The notes: a model not told the origin generated them from the sequence alone. Counted from the stretch's first letter, positions 8,786-18,734 are shown. The stretch: DNA of 64,000 nt from Ideonella margarita (GCF_038066635.1 NZ_JBBUTI010000003.1:1-64000), one strand, 5' to 3'. Numbers and translations are program-made.

Positions 8786-9061
8786 TCAGAGGACGATCTT
8801 GACCATCGGGTGCGTGGTCAGCGTGCGGTAGAGCTCGTCGAGTTGCTCGCGGCTGGTGGCGGTCACCGTGATCGTCACGCCCAGGTAGTTGCCGGCCTTG
8901 CTCGGGCGTGTTTCCACCGTCGCGGGGTCGAAGCCGGGGTCGAAATTCAGCGCCACGGCGACCACGGCGTCAACAAAACCGTCGACATGGGCGCCCATCA
9001 CCTTGATGGGAAAGGCGCTGGGGTACTCGATCAGCGACTGCTCGGGAGGAATGTAGGACAT
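8786..9061 (-). CDS. ybeD: YbeD (DUF493) family protein
   Basis: The 91-residue protein is a YbeD/DUF493 member with an ACT-like fold, usually found next to lipB as here. Typical stretches are EYPSAFPIKVMG near the start and TREQLDELYRTLT-like SREQLDELYRTLT near the end. The exact function is unsettled; the conserved neighbourhood ties it to lipoate or cell-envelope metabolism. Confidence 0.9.
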   Translation of the reverse strand: MSYIPPEQSLIEYPSAFPIKVMGAHVDGFVDAVVAVALNFDPGFDPATVETRPSKAGNYLGVTITVTATSREQLDELYRTLTTHPMVKIVL

Positions 9062-9112
9062 GGCTGAACTGTGGGGTCAGGGTGAAAACAATTCAAGGGT
9101 GCGCCCGGGCGC

Positions 9113-10273
9113 TCACTTGATCCACAGGCGCAGGGCGTCCCAGGCGCGGCCCAGCAGACCGGCCTGCGGCACGTCGTCCATCGCCACCAGCGGCACCGAC
9201 GCCACCGGCGTGCCGGCGGCCGTCGTCACCTTCAGAGTGCCCACGCGCTGGCCCTTGGTCAGCGGCGCCACCAGCGGGTCGTTGCGCTCCACGGCGGTGC
9301 GGATGCGATCGCCCTCGCCCTTGGGCACGGCCACGTACAGCGCACCGGAGCCGCCCAGACGCGCCTCGTTGCTCTTGCCCTTCCAGACCGGCGCCACCGT
9401 CACCGGCTTGTCGGCCTCGAACAGGCGCACCGCATCAAAGGCGGTGTAGCCCCAGTTCAGCAGCTTCTGGCTTTCGTTGGCGCGGCCCTGCATCGACTCA
9501 GCGCCCATCACCACCGACAGCAGGCGGCGCTTGCCGTTCGGGAAGTCACGCTGGGCGGACGAGATCAGGCAATAGCCCGCCGCGTCGGTGTAGCCGGTCT
9601 TCATGCCGTCCACCGTCGGATCGCGGCGCAGCAGCAGGTTGCGGTTGTCCTGCCGGATATTGTTGAAGCTGTATTCCTTGATCGCGTAGTAGGCGTAACG
9701 ATCGGGGAAGTCGCGGATGATGCGCTGGGCGATCTCGGCCAGTTCGCGCGCAGTGCTGCGGTGGCCGGCTTCGGTCAGGCCGGTCACGTTCTTGAAACTG
9801 GTGTTCTTCAGGCCCCAGGCCTGGGCCTGGCGGTTCATCTGCGCAACGAACGCGTCCACCGAGCCGGCAGCGCCTTCCGCCAGCGCCACCGCGGCGTCAT
9901 TGCCGGACTGCACGATCATGCCCTTCAGCAGCTCGTCCACCGTCGGCGTCATCTTCGGGTCGATGAACATCAGCGAGCCGCCACCCTTGCGCTCCGACCA
10001 GGCCCGCTCGGACACCGGCAGCCGCTGCTCCAGGGCCAGCTTCTTGTCACGCAGCGCGCTGAACACCACGTAGGCGGTCATCAGCTTGGTCAGCGATGCG
10101 GGCTCGGCCGGCGCGTCGGCATTGCGCTCGGCCAGCACCTGGTTGGCGGTCAGATCGACCAGCAGATAGCCGCGGGCGACGATGTCCGGCGCTTGAGGCG
10201 CCTGCGCCAGGGCCGGCAGGGACGCGCTGAGCGACAGCGCTGCAGCCACGAGAACAAAAGGAATGCGGTTCAT
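9113..10273 (-). CDS. dacC: D-alanyl-D-alanine carboxypeptidase (PBP5/6 type)
   Basis: This periplasmic enzyme trims the terminal D-Ala from peptidoglycan pentapeptides. From the ATG at 10273 the protein has 386 residues: a signal peptide ending ALAQA (about 24), the SxxK motif SLTK (60-63), SGN (123-125), KTG (225-227), then a PBP5-type C-terminal beta domain. The last residues (LGRAWDALRLWIK) form the amphipathic membrane anchor of this class. An in-frame upstream ATG at 10300 would overlap the preceding gene and lengthen the signal peptide oddly, so it is not preferred. The dac-ybeD-lipB-lipA order is conserved in many proteobacteria. The exact paralogue letter is uncertain. Confidence 0.93.
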   Translation of the reverse strand: MNRIPFVLVAAALSLSASLPALAQAPQAPDIVARGYLLVDLTANQVLAERNADAPAEPASLTKLMTAYVVFSALRDKKLALEQRLPVSERAWSERKGGGSLMFIDPKMTPTVDELLKGMIVQSGNDAAVALAEGAAGSVDAFVAQMNRQAQAWGLKNTSFKNVTGLTEAGHRSTARELAEIAQRIIRDFPDRYAYYAIKEYSFNNIRQDNRNLLLRRDPTVDGMKTGYTDAAGYCLISSAQRDFPNGKRRLLSVVMGAESMQGRANESQKLLNWGYTAFDAVRLFEADKPVTVAPVWKGKSNEARLGGSGALYVAVPKGEGDRIRTAVERNDPLVAPLTKGQRVGTLKVTTAAGTPVASVPLVAMDDVPQAGLLGRAWDALRLWIK

Positions 10274-10287
10274 GAATAGCCTGTGAA

Positions 10288-10905
10288 TCAACGGTGCCAT
10301 GCGTCAGTGACGATGGACTTGAGCAGCGCGAGCTGCCCATGGAAAAAGTGGCCGACGCCCGGCACCACCAGCACGGGCAGCACCTGGGGCCGGGCCCAGT
10401 CGAGGGCGGCGCTCAAGGGCACCACCTCGTCGGCCTCGCCGTGGATGACCAGCGTGTTGGCTGGCACGGCGGCGACCTGGAAATTGACGGCAGCCGGGCC
10501 CACCAGCACCAGCCGCTCGGCGGGATGATCGGCCGGCAGGCGCGCGGCGGCCTGCGACGTGACATAGGCGCCAAACGAAAAGCCGGCCAGCGCCAGCGGC
10601 AGGTTGGCATCGCGGTGCGCGGCGATCACGGCGAGCGCATCGTCCACCTCGCCGCGGCCTTCGTCCCATTGCCCCTCAGACCCACCCACGCCCCGAAAAT
10701 TGAAGCGCACGGCCCGGTAGCCCAGTTGCACGAAAGCGCGAGCCAAGGTTTGCGCCACCTTGTTGTCCATCGTGCCGCCATGCAGCGGATGCGGGTGGCA
10801 CACCACCACCACGCCGCGCGGGGCTGCGCCCTGCGGCTCGTCAATGGCAACGGCCAAGGCGCCTGCAGGCCCGTTCAGCGTCAGGCGCTGGGTATTTGCA
10901 TTCAT
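10288..10905 (-). CDS. Alpha/beta-hydrolase family protein
   Basis: The 205-residue protein has the compact alpha/beta-hydrolase layout: HPHPLHGGTMDNKV near residue 37, RFNFRGVGGSEG near 67, the nucleophile elbow GFSFGAY (Ser ~109), a late Asp in HGEADEVVP, and His in GVGHFFHG. The family is often annotated as dienelactone-hydrolase-like, but the substrate cannot be told. It lies 14 nt upstream of the carboxypeptidase gene and 22 nt downstream of the ferredoxin gene on the same strand. Confidence 0.85.
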   Translation of the reverse strand: MNANTQRLTLNGPAGALAVAIDEPQGAAPRGVVVVCHPHPLHGGTMDNKVAQTLARAFVQLGYRAVRFNFRGVGGSEGQWDEGRGEVDDALAVIAAHRDANLPLALAGFSFGAYVTSQAAARLPADHPAERLVLVGPAAVNFQVAAVPANTLVIHGEADEVVPLSAALDWARPQVLPVLVVPGVGHFFHGQLALLKSIVTDAWHR

Positions 10906-10927
10906 GTAGAAAACTCAGTGGCCCGGG

Positions 10928-11254
10928 TCAGCGGCCAACCTCAGGCGCCAGCATCAGGCGTTCAACGGGCTTGCCGTTCTTCAGGTGCGATTCGACGATC
11001 TCGTCGATGTCGTGCTGATCGACGAAGGTGTACCAGACGCCTTCCGGATAGACCACCGCCACTGGCGCGCCGGCACAGCGGTCCAGGCAGCCTGCCTTGT
11101 TCACCCGCACACCGCCCACACCGGCCAGACCGGCTTCGCGCACGATCTGCTTGCAGTGATCAAAACCGGCCTGTGCGCCTTGCTGCGCACAGCAGGCCTG
11201 GCCGTTGTCGCGCTGGTTCAGGCAGAAGAAGACGTGGTGCTTGTAATAGCTCAT
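10928..11254 (-). CDS. Thioredoxin-like [2Fe-2S] ferredoxin
   Basis: The 108-residue protein resembles the thioredoxin-fold [2Fe-2S] ferredoxins (Shethna type). Candidate ligands are FFCLNQRDNGQACC near the N-terminus and NKAGCLDRCAGAPVAVVYPEG in the middle. It probably carries electrons in the cytoplasm; the partner is unknown. TACAAT lies 6 nt before the ATG with no Shine-Dalgarno sequence, suggesting a leaderless transcript starting here. Confidence 0.85.
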   Translation of the reverse strand: MSYYKHHVFFCLNQRDNGQACCAQQGAQAGFDHCKQIVREAGLAGVGGVRVNKAGCLDRCAGAPVAVVYPEGVWYTFVDQHDIDEIVESHLKNGKPVERLMLAPEVGR

Positions 11255-11297
11255 GGCCGGATTGTAGGCAGTGGGCCGTGGCGCAGCCCCGATCCGG

Positions 11298-12434
11298 TCA
11301 ATCCCAGCGCGACGCGATGCGCCCGAACAGCGACACCAGCGCCAGGTACGGCCACAGCCAGCCCACCCACTGCGCCAGCCCGTGGAAGCGGATGAACCGC
11401 CCCTGCTCCCAGGCCTGCAGCGTCAACGCGAAGAAGGGGTCGGCCGGCGCCTGGGCCACCAGCATCACCTGCGCACACACCACCGCGATGCCCAGTGCTG
11501 CCACCAGCCGGAAACCGGCACCCATGCACATCAGCGCCAGCACCAGGCCCACCGCCAGGCCCGGCAGCAAGACCGGGCTCATCCAAGACAAGGCATGCGC
11601 CGGCCCGAAGCTCAGCGTGGCCGACAAGGTGCTGGCCGCCAGCCCCAGCACCGCGGCCGAGAGGGCCAAGGCCACGCGGCGCCAGCCCGGCAAGGTCACG
11701 GAAAAGGCCAGCAGACACGGGCCGAGAAAACCCAGCGTGATGCCCAGGCCTTCCAGCATGGCCGGGTAGCGGTCGCCCGACACGGGCACGTCGTTGAGCA
11801 GCTCCAGCAGGTCCTGGGCGCGCGGCACATCCAGCAGCAACTCGTTCAGGCCGGCCAGCACGCGCTCCCAACCGAGGCCGAGGCCGAAAGTGAACGGTGT
11901 CGGGAACAGCAAGCCAAACGGCCACACGGCCATCAGCACCAGCGTATTGGCACTGCGCCGCACAAACCAGCGGTCACGCACCCGCTGCCAGAGCGCGAGC
12001 ACCGACATGCGATGCGCCGCCACCGCCAGCAAAGCCCCCAGCACGCCACCCGCCGCATTGAGCATCAGGTCGAGCTGCGACGGCACGCGCACCGGCAGGA
12101 ACTGCTGGGTGACTTCCATCGTGTACGACACCAGCGCTGGCAGCGTCACCGCCAGCCACCAGGCCGGCCACGAGCGCACCTGGCTGCGCACGCACGCCAG
12201 GAACAGCAGCGCGCCCATCGGCATGTAGCCGATCAGGTTCGACCAGACATCAAACCGCAGGCGGCGCTCGGGCATGGGCAGCGCCAGCAGTTCCGTGAGG
12301 CTCGCGCCCGCCGGCCACCGCCAGTCGGTGAACGGATACAGGCTGGCATACATCACCAGCCCGATGAACAGCGCCGCCAGCGGCACGGCCGAGCTGAGAT
12401 GCCGGGTGCCCGCGCTGGAAGCACTCATCGGCAA
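11298..12434 (-). CDS. VanZ-family membrane protein
   Basis: The 378-residue protein has about eight to ten hydrophobic segments. Its N-terminal half fits the VanZ-like family (SLYPFTDWRWP, then DVWSNLIGYMPMGALLF and EVTQQFLPVRVPSQLDLMLNAAGG, with the conserved acidic and Asn positions). VanZ proteins are linked to teicoplanin resistance in enterococci; the role in Gram-negatives is unknown. It begins 5 nt after hemJ ends, so the two are probably co-transcribed. Confidence 0.85.
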   Translation of the reverse strand: MPMSASSAGTRHLSSAVPLAALFIGLVMYASLYPFTDWRWPAGASLTELLALPMPERRLRFDVWSNLIGYMPMGALLFLACVRSQVRSWPAWWLAVTLPALVSYTMEVTQQFLPVRVPSQLDLMLNAAGGVLGALLAVAAHRMSVLALWQRVRDRWFVRRSANTLVLMAVWPFGLLFPTPFTFGLGLGWERVLAGLNELLLDVPRAQDLLELLNDVPVSGDRYPAMLEGLGITLGFLGPCLLAFSVTLPGWRRVALALSAAVLGLAASTLSATLSFGPAHALSWMSPVLLPGLAVGLVLALMCMGAGFRLVAALGIAVVCAQVMLVAQAPADPFFALTLQAWEQGRFIRFHGLAQWVGWLWPYLALVSLFGRIASRWD

Positions 12435-12439
12435 CAGGA

Positions 12440-12880
12440 TCAGAAGGGCTTGACGACCACGAGGATGACCACCGCGGCAAACAGCAGCACCGAGACCTCG
12501 TTGAACACGCGGTACCAGCGGTCGCTGCGGCGGTTCGCCATCTGCTCGAAGTCACGCATCAGGCGACGGCAGTAGTGGTGATAGCCAATCGTGGCCACCA
12601 CCAGCGTCAGCTTGGCATGCATCCAGCCGCTGCCCGGGCCGCGGCCCACGCCGTAGCCCAGCCACATCACGGCGCCCAGCACCAGGGCAATCACCATCAG
12701 GATGCCGGAGAAGCGGTACAGCTTGCGCGCCATCAGCAGCAGGCGTTCGCGCTCGGCATGGCTGTCACCGGGCACCATGGCCAGGTTGACGAACAGACGG
12801 GGGAGATAAAAGAGACCGGCAAACCAGCTCGCCACGAAGACGATGTGCAGGGCCTTGATCCAGAGGTACGGGGTGCTCAT
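12440..12880 (-). CDS. hemJ: HemJ-type protoporphyrinogen IX oxidase
   Basis: The 146-residue membrane protein matches HemJ (UPF0093): YLWIKALHIVFVASWFAGL with the conserved His near residue 12, then LPRLFVN, WMHAKLTLV, HHYCRRLMRDF and the terminal VVVKPF. HemJ oxidises protoporphyrinogen IX late in heme synthesis. The divergent neighbour is hemB, an early step of the same pathway, which supports the call over a generic CopD-like protein. The start is the ATG at 12880, with GATAAT 6 nt upstream and no Shine-Dalgarno sequence. Confidence 0.88.
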   Translation of the reverse strand: MSTPYLWIKALHIVFVASWFAGLFYLPRLFVNLAMVPGDSHAERERLLLMARKLYRFSGILMVIALVLGAVMWLGYGVGRGPGSGWMHAKLTLVVATIGYHHYCRRLMRDFEQMANRRSDRWYRVFNEVSVLLFAAVVILVVVKPF

Positions 12881-13146
12881 GCGGCGATTATCGCGGCGCA
12901 AAAACGAAGCCCGGAAAAGAAAGAGCCCCGGCACGAGGCCGAGGCTGAAAAGCCTTTGACGCTGTCATCACGTAAAGGCACCTGCTCAGGGAGGAAAAGC
13001 AGGGAGATTCACCCTTTCGGGTGTCCCTCAGCCCCAAATGTATCACCGCGTCGCATACCGGTACCATAGCCACCATGTAAATGCCCCGCGGGAACCATCG
13101 AAAAAGTGACAAATTCGATACATCTCGCGACACCCCAGGACACCCC
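12881..13146. other. Divergent hemJ/hemB intergenic region
   Basis: This 266-nt gap holds the hemJ promoter-like GATAAT (minus strand, about 12887-12892) and the hemB leader. A small perfect hairpin CACCC-TTTC-GGGTG lies near 13011-13024, but there is no U-run to make it a terminator. I see no RNA gene or known riboswitch. Confidence 0.5.
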
Positions 13147-14148
<1,002 letters not shown>

Positions 14149-14173
14149 GCCCTTGCCTGCCGACAACGGGGCC

Positions 14174-15283
14174 ATGCGCATCTTCCACATCCACGCCGAC
14201 CGCTTCGAAGCGCTCGACCGCCTGCCCGACACCCTGCCCGAACAGGGCTTCCTGTGGGTGGGCAGCGGCCGCCGGGAGTTCGAGGTGCACCGCGCCGATC
14301 TGCAAGCCGGTCTGCAGCGCTGGACCGGCACGCCGGGCCTGGTCGACCTGCATGTCAGCGACCTGCTGAACCCACAGTTGCCTTCGCACTTCGAGGACAC
14401 CTCCTGGTACGACCTGCTGGTGTTCCGCCGGCTGGCCGCGGGCGCCGGCAGCCAGACCCTGTTCGTCGGTGAGGAAAACGGCACGGCCAGCACGGCCCGT
14501 CAGGCGCTGGCTGCCATCGACACCAGCCCCGTGGGCTTCGCCGTGTTCGACCGGGTGCTGGTGACGGTGCATCCGGCCGACTGCCTGGTGCGCGACTATT
14601 TCGCCCACCGGCTGACGCAGCACTCGATGGAGTCCGATCCGCGCGGCACCACCCGGCTGCCCGCCAGCCCGGCTGATCTGATGCTGCGGATGGTCAACCA
14701 CATGGTCGACAGCTATCTGGAGCTGCGCCGGCTGCTGACCCGCCAGCTGACCACGCTGCAAGGCGAGCTGCTGGGCAACAACAGCCGCTTCCATGATTGG
14801 CAGGTGCTGCTGCAATCACGCGAAACGCTGCACATGCTGGAAGACACCTGCGAGGACCAGCGCAGCGCGGTGCAGGAATGGATCGACGCACTCGATGAAT
14901 GGCCGGCAGAAACCGACCTGCTCGCGCAGCGTGAACGCGAGCTGCTGCGGGTGCGCTCACGCGATGTGCTGGAGCACATCGAGCGGGTGCTGAGCCATGT
15001 GCGCCGGCTGGAGCAGAGCGCCGAAGCGGCCGTGCAGATGCACTTCTCGGCGCTGGGCCACCGCACCAACGACATCATGCGCACGCTGACGGTGCTGACC
15101 GCCATCTTCCTGCCGCTGAACCTCATCACCGGCATCTTCGGGATGAACTTCGACTGGATTCCGCTGCTGCATCAGCGCGACGGTTTCTGGTTCGCGGTGG
15201 GCCTGATGGTCTGCATCGCCCTCGGGCTGGGCGGGTTCTTCTGGCGCAAGCGCTACCTGGGCACGCACCAGCGGCCGCGCTGA
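14174..15283 (+). CDS. corA: CorA-family magnesium/divalent metal transporter
   Basis: The protein (369 residues from the ATG at 14174) has the CorA plan: a large cytoplasmic alpha/beta domain, a long helical stalk (RVRSRDVLEHIERVLSHVRRLE) and two C-terminal membrane helices around the signature GMN (LITGIFGMNFDWIPL). The short basic tail KRYLGTHQRPR follows. An in-frame GTG at 14138 overlaps hemB by 11 nt and is an alternative start. It may be co-transcribed with hemB. The transported ion (Mg, Co, Ni or Zn) cannot be told. Confidence 0.9.
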   Translation: MRIFHIHADRFEALDRLPDTLPEQGFLWVGSGRREFEVHRADLQAGLQRWTGTPGLVDLHVSDLLNPQLPSHFEDTSWYDLLVFRRLAAGAGSQTLFVGEENGTASTARQALAAIDTSPVGFAVFDRVLVTVHPADCLVRDYFAHRLTQHSMESDPRGTTRLPASPADLMLRMVNHMVDSYLELRRLLTRQLTTLQGELLGNNSRFHDWQVLLQSRETLHMLEDTCEDQRSAVQEWIDALDEWPAETDLLAQRERELLRVRSRDVLEHIERVLSHVRRLEQSAEAAVQMHFSALGHRTNDIMRTLTVLTAIFLPLNLITGIFGMNFDWIPLLHQRDGFWFAVGLMVCIALGLGGFFWRKRYLGTHQRPR

Positions 15284-15314
15284 AGCCGGCCGCTGCAGCC
15301 TGCTTCAGCGCGCC

Positions 15315-15782
15315 TCAGCCGCGCTCTCGCCCGGCGTAGGGGTCGGCCAGGCCCAAGCCCAGCAGGATGGCCGTTTCGCGGGCCTCCATGGCCTCGGCTT
15401 CCTCGCCGTCGTCTTCGTGGTCGTAGCCCTGCGCATGCAGGGTGCCGTGCACCAGCAGGTGAGCGTAATGGTCGGCCACGGAGATACCCAGCTCGGCCGC
15501 CTCGCGCTCAACCACCGGCGCACAAAGAATCAGGTCGGCCTGCACCACCGGCTCATGCTCGTAGTCGAAGGTCAGCACGTTGGTGGCGTAATCCTTCTGG
15601 CGGTATTCGCGGTTCAGCGTCTGGCCTTCCTCGGCCCCGACGATGCGCACCGCGATCTCGCCGGGGTTCTCCAGCGCCGCGCGCATCCAGCGGATCACCT
15701 TGTGGCGCGGCAGCAATGCGCGGTGCGACGGATCAGCGAACTGCAGCGACAGCGTCAGCTCAGGCAGGGCAGCTTTGCTCAT
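15315..15782 (-). CDS. ybeY: Endoribonuclease YbeY, rRNA maturation factor
   Basis: YbeY is a zinc endoribonuclease needed for 16S rRNA 3' processing and ribosome quality control. The 155-residue protein has the metal motif HGTLHAQGYDHE (H-x3-H-x5-H) and the upstream block EYRQKDYATNVLTFDY. It overlaps phoH by 4 nt, the usual phoH-ybeY coupling. The C-terminal ~25 residues after the motif are acidic. Confidence 0.95.
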   Translation of the reverse strand: MSKAALPELTLSLQFADPSHRALLPRHKVIRWMRAALENPGEIAVRIVGAEEGQTLNREYRQKDYATNVLTFDYEHEPVVQADLILCAPVVEREAAELGISVADHYAHLLVHGTLHAQGYDHEDDGEEAEAMEARETAILLGLGLADPYAGRERG

Positions 15783-16762
15783 CGGCTCTGTGCCTCACGT
15801 TGGCGGCTCTGGGCGTCATAGGCATCCACGATGCGGGCCACCAGCGGGTGGCGCACCACGTCAGCCGAGGTGAAGTGCGTCATCGCGATGCCCTTGACCT
15901 TCTTCAGCACCTGGGCCGCGTCCACCAGGCCGCTGGGCATGCCCTTGGGCAGGTCGATCTGGCTGACGTCGCCGGTGATCACCGCCTTGGCGCCAAAGCC
16001 GATGCGGGTCAGGAACATCTTCATCTGCTCGGGCGTGGTGTTCTGCGCTTCGTCGAGGATGATGAAGCTGTGGTTCAGCGTGCGGCCGCGCATGAAGGCC
16101 AGCGGCGCGATTTCGAGCGTGCCCTTTTCGAAAGCCTTGGTCACGCGATCGAAACCCATCAGGTCATACAGCGCGTCGTACAGCGGGCGCAGGTAGGGGT
16201 CGACCTTCTGCGTCAGGTCACCCGGCAAAAAGCCCAGGTGCTCGCCGGCTTCCACCGCCGGGCGGGTCAGGATGATGCGCTGCACGGCGCTGCGCTCCAG
16301 CGCATCCACCGCACAGGCCACGGCCAGAAAGGTCTTGCCGGTGCCGGCCGGGCCGATGCCGAAGCTGATGTCGTGGCCCTGGATCTTGCGCAGGTAGTCC
16401 ATCTGGTTGGGCGTGCGGCCAGTCAGATCAGCCCGGCGGGTGTGCAGCACGATCTCGCCCTCGGCCACCGCAGCCACCGAGCGGGGCTTGGCCTCGCCAC
16501 GGCGCAGGTCGTCGATCGCCAGTTGCAGCACGTCGGCCGGCAGCGGCTTGCGTGCCAGCTCGTACAGGGTTTCAAGCAGAGCCAGCGTGCGTTCGGCGTC
16601 GCGCTTGCTGCCTTCGATGCGGAAGGCGCCCTGGCGGCGGCTGATCGTCACCGGCAGCGCGGCCTCGATGGTCCGCAGGTGTTCATCAAGTGCACCGCAG
16701 AGGTGGCCCAGCCGGGTGTTGTCCAGCGGCGAGAAAGTGTGTCGCAACATCATCAGCCGCAT
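15779..16762 (-). CDS. ybeZ: PhoH-family ATPase (YbeZ)
   Basis: The 327-residue cytoplasmic ATPase has Walker A GPAGTGKT and Walker B IILDEAQN with TGDVSQIDLP downstream, as in PhoH/YbeZ. YbeZ works with YbeY in RNA processing, and the two genes overlap by 4 nt. Several in-frame ATGs occur at the start (16762, 16753, 16750). GACAAT lies 7 nt before the one at 16753, so the protein may start there (MMLRHTFSPLDNT). The usual downstream corC/lnt genes are absent. Confidence 0.93.
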   Translation of the reverse strand: MRLMMLRHTFSPLDNTRLGHLCGALDEHLRTIEAALPVTISRRQGAFRIEGSKRDAERTLALLETLYELARKPLPADVLQLAIDDLRRGEAKPRSVAAVAEGEIVLHTRRADLTGRTPNQMDYLRKIQGHDISFGIGPAGTGKTFLAVACAVDALERSAVQRIILTRPAVEAGEHLGFLPGDLTQKVDPYLRPLYDALYDLMGFDRVTKAFEKGTLEIAPLAFMRGRTLNHSFIILDEAQNTTPEQMKMFLTRIGFGAKAVITGDVSQIDLPKGMPSGLVDAAQVLKKVKGIAMTHFTSADVVRHPLVARIVDAYDAQSRQREAQSR

Positions 16763-16788
16763 TGTCCGGCAAAGGATAATCCCGCGTC

Positions 16789-17361
16789 ATGATCGGTCGA
16801 CTCACTGGCGTTCTCGCGGAAAAATCGCCCCCGCAGGTGGTGCTGGATGTGCACGGTGTCGGCTACGAAGTCGATGTGCCCATGAGCACCTTCTACAACC
16901 TGCCCGCCCTGGGCGAGAAGGTCACGCTGCTGACCCACTTCGTGGTGCGTGAAGACGCCCAGCTGCTCTACGGCTTTCTCACCGGCGAAGAACGCGCCAC
17001 CTTCCGCGAGGTGGTGAAGATTTCCGGCATCGGCCCGCGCACGGCGCTGTCCATCCTGTCGGGCATGTCGGTGAGTGACCTGGCCGGCGCGGTGTCTCGC
17101 CAGGAAGGCGCGCGCCTGCAGAAGGTGCCGGGCATCGGCAAGAAGACCGCCGAGCGGCTGCTGCTGGAGCTCAAGGGCAAGCTCGGGGCCGACCTGGGCG
17201 CGGTGCCGGCCGGTGTGAACAGCGAAGCGCAGGCCGACATCGTGCAGGCGCTGATGGCCCTGGGCTACAGCGAGAAGGACGCAGCCGCTGCGCTGAAGAA
17301 GTTGCCGCCGGACGTAGGTGTCAGCGACGGCATCAAGCAGGCGCTCAAGCTGATGGGCTGA
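16789..17361 (+). CDS. ruvA: Holliday junction DNA helicase RuvA
   Basis: RuvA binds four-way junctions and loads RuvB. The 190-residue protein has the OB-fold start MIGRLTGVLAEK, the two helix-hairpin-helix motifs (FREVVKISGIGPRTALSILSG and LQKVPGIGKKTAERLLLELK), and the C-terminal RuvB-contact domain (DIVQALMALGYSEKDA). ruvB lies 6 kb away at 23338 and ruvC is not in the window, so the ruv genes are dispersed. GATAAT lies 8 nt before the ATG with no Shine-Dalgarno sequence. Confidence 0.96.
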   Translation: MIGRLTGVLAEKSPPQVVLDVHGVGYEVDVPMSTFYNLPALGEKVTLLTHFVVREDAQLLYGFLTGEERATFREVVKISGIGPRTALSILSGMSVSDLAGAVSRQEGARLQKVPGIGKKTAERLLLELKGKLGADLGAVPAGVNSEAQADIVQALMALGYSEKDAAAALKKLPPDVGVSDGIKQALKLMG

Positions 17362-17404
17362 GCGCCCGCGGTTTCAACGCGTCGCTTCAGCCCATCACCA
17401 CGGC

Positions 17405-17893
17405 TCAGTGCTTCATGCTGCCGTGGTCGTGGCCGGCATGGGGGTCGGCCGGCTTGGCGCCCAGGGCCTGCACGGGCACCGTCAGCGCCAGCGTTTCCAG
17501 CTTGCCGTCCTTGCCCTGCACGTTCAGCGTCAGGGGCACGGTGTCTCCGGCTGCCAGCGGTTTCTTCAGGCCCATCAGCATGACGTGATAGCCGCCCGGC
17601 TTGAGTTCCACCGCTTTGCCAGCCGGCAACTCGACGCCCTTGACGGCGCCCATCTTCATCACGTCGCCCACCATCTTCATCTCGTGGATCTCGACCACGT
17701 CGGCCGCCGGTGACGCCGCAGACACCAGCGTGCCGCCCTGCGCCGAGGTGATGCTGAAAAACGCGCCGGTGGCTTTCTGCTGGGCCACGGTGCCGCGCAC
17801 CCAGGCCTTCTCGACAGTGGTCTGGGCCAGGGCGGCGCTGGTGGCCAGGGTGAGTGCGGCCACCAGGGCCAGGGTCTTGAATGAGGTCGTCAT
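17405..17893 (-). CDS. Periplasmic copper chaperone PCu(A)C
   Basis: PCu(A)C proteins carry Cu(I) to cytochrome oxidase Cu sites. The 162-residue protein has a signal peptide ending ALAQ (about 24). The metal motif H-x10-M-x21-H-x-M is exact: His70, Met81, His103, Met105. The C-terminus DPHAGHDHGSMKH is an extra His/Met-rich copper-binding tail. It is the downstream gene of a copper group with the Crp/Fnr regulator, YcnI and a TonB receptor. Confidence 0.93.
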   Translation of the reverse strand: MTTSFKTLALVAALTLATSAALAQTTVEKAWVRGTVAQQKATGAFFSITSAQGGTLVSAASPAADVVEIHEMKMVGDVMKMGAVKGVELPAGKAVELKPGGYHVMLMGLKKPLAAGDTVPLTLNVQGKDGKLETLALTVPVQALGAKPADPHAGHDHGSMKH

Positions 17894-17912
17894 GAGGGTC
17901 TCCTGTTGAGGA

Positions 17913-18563
17913 TCATTCCACAGTCACGCCCGCCAGGCGCTGAGGGCCGTCACTGCGGGTCATGCCGGAGGGCCATTCGGCCTCACGCAGGCGAGACAAG
18001 CTGAAACTGGCGCTCTGGCGCTGGCGGGTGTCGAGGATCTGGGTACGTTTGAGGTTGGCGAAGATGCGCGACACGGTTTCGGGAGCCGTGTCGATGATCG
18101 CCGCCATGTCTTTGATGGTCGGCAGGGCACAAGTCGCGCCCTCGCCGGCCCAAGGGGTGTCGTCCGGCGCCAGCAAGAGCAGCAGGTGCTTGAGGCGGTC
18201 CTGGGCGGTGCCGGTGCGCAGGGCCACCAGGTCTTGCCCGCGGCGCTGCTGCTGCACCAGGCCTTCCATCAGCGCCAGCCGACGCTCGGCCTCGCCACTC
18301 AGCGGGCGGCGGCGGGCCTCGCAGGGCACGATGGCGCGCGCCGAATAGGCATACGGATACGCGGCCAGCAACTCCAGGCCCATCAGATCGCCCGGCAGAA
18401 CGATCTGCATGAAACGCTGGCCTTCCCGGTCATTGCGGTCCAGGCGCAAGGCGCCCTTGTCGAGCTGCCACACCGAGCCCATGCCGCCCGCCTCGAACAG
18501 CCATTCGCCCGAGTCGAGGGAGACCGGGTCATCCTGAAAAGCAGAACGGGAATCAATGAACAT
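17913..18563 (-). CDS. Crp/Fnr-family transcriptional regulator
   Basis: From the ATG at 18563 the protein has 216 residues: a cyclic-nucleotide-binding-like domain (residues ~10-110) and a winged helix with recognition helix PETVSRIFANLKR. The E-TVSR pattern is that of FNR-type TTGAT readers. The N-terminal Fe-S cysteines of true FNR are missing, so oxygen is not sensed through such a cluster; heme/NO or redox sensing is possible. An in-frame TTG at 18584 is an alternative start. An FNR-like box (18632-18645) lies about 70 nt upstream, suggesting autoregulation. Adjacency suggests control of the copper genes. Confidence 0.87.
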   Translation of the reverse strand: MFIDSRSAFQDDPVSLDSGEWLFEAGGMGSVWQLDKGALRLDRNDREGQRFMQIVLPGDLMGLELLAAYPYAYSARAIVPCEARRRPLSGEAERRLALMEGLVQQQRRGQDLVALRTGTAQDRLKHLLLLLAPDDTPWAGEGATCALPTIKDMAAIIDTAPETVSRIFANLKRTQILDTRQRQSASFSLSRLREAEWPSGMTRSDGPQRLAGVTVE

Positions 18564-18631
18564 GGCGACAGATCTGGACAGCAAGGCCGGTTTGGCCAGC
18601 AGTTGCGGCCAAACCTAGGGAAAATACTGAT

Positions 18632-18645
18632 TTGATTGTAATCAG
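18632..18645. promoter_or_regulatory. FNR/Dnr-type binding site
   Basis: TTGAT-TGTA-ATCAG matches the FNR/Anr/Dnr palindrome TTGAT-N4-ATCAA at 9 of 10 positions. It lies upstream of the Crp/Fnr regulator gene and downstream of the ycnI-like gene, so it most likely serves the regulator (and perhaps PCu(A)C) transcript. Confidence 0.7.
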
Positions 18646-18734
18646 GCGAAAACCGGGTTTTTACCTAAGAACGGTCACATCAGTCTTGCGCGATATCAAG
18701 CCAATGGGGGTGCTAGACACACTCCACTCACGGC

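Noticed and set aside
13000..13030. Possible terminator or riboswitch hairpin before hemB
   Set aside because: The stem is only 5 bp (CACCC/GGGTG) with no U-run and no known aptamer pattern.
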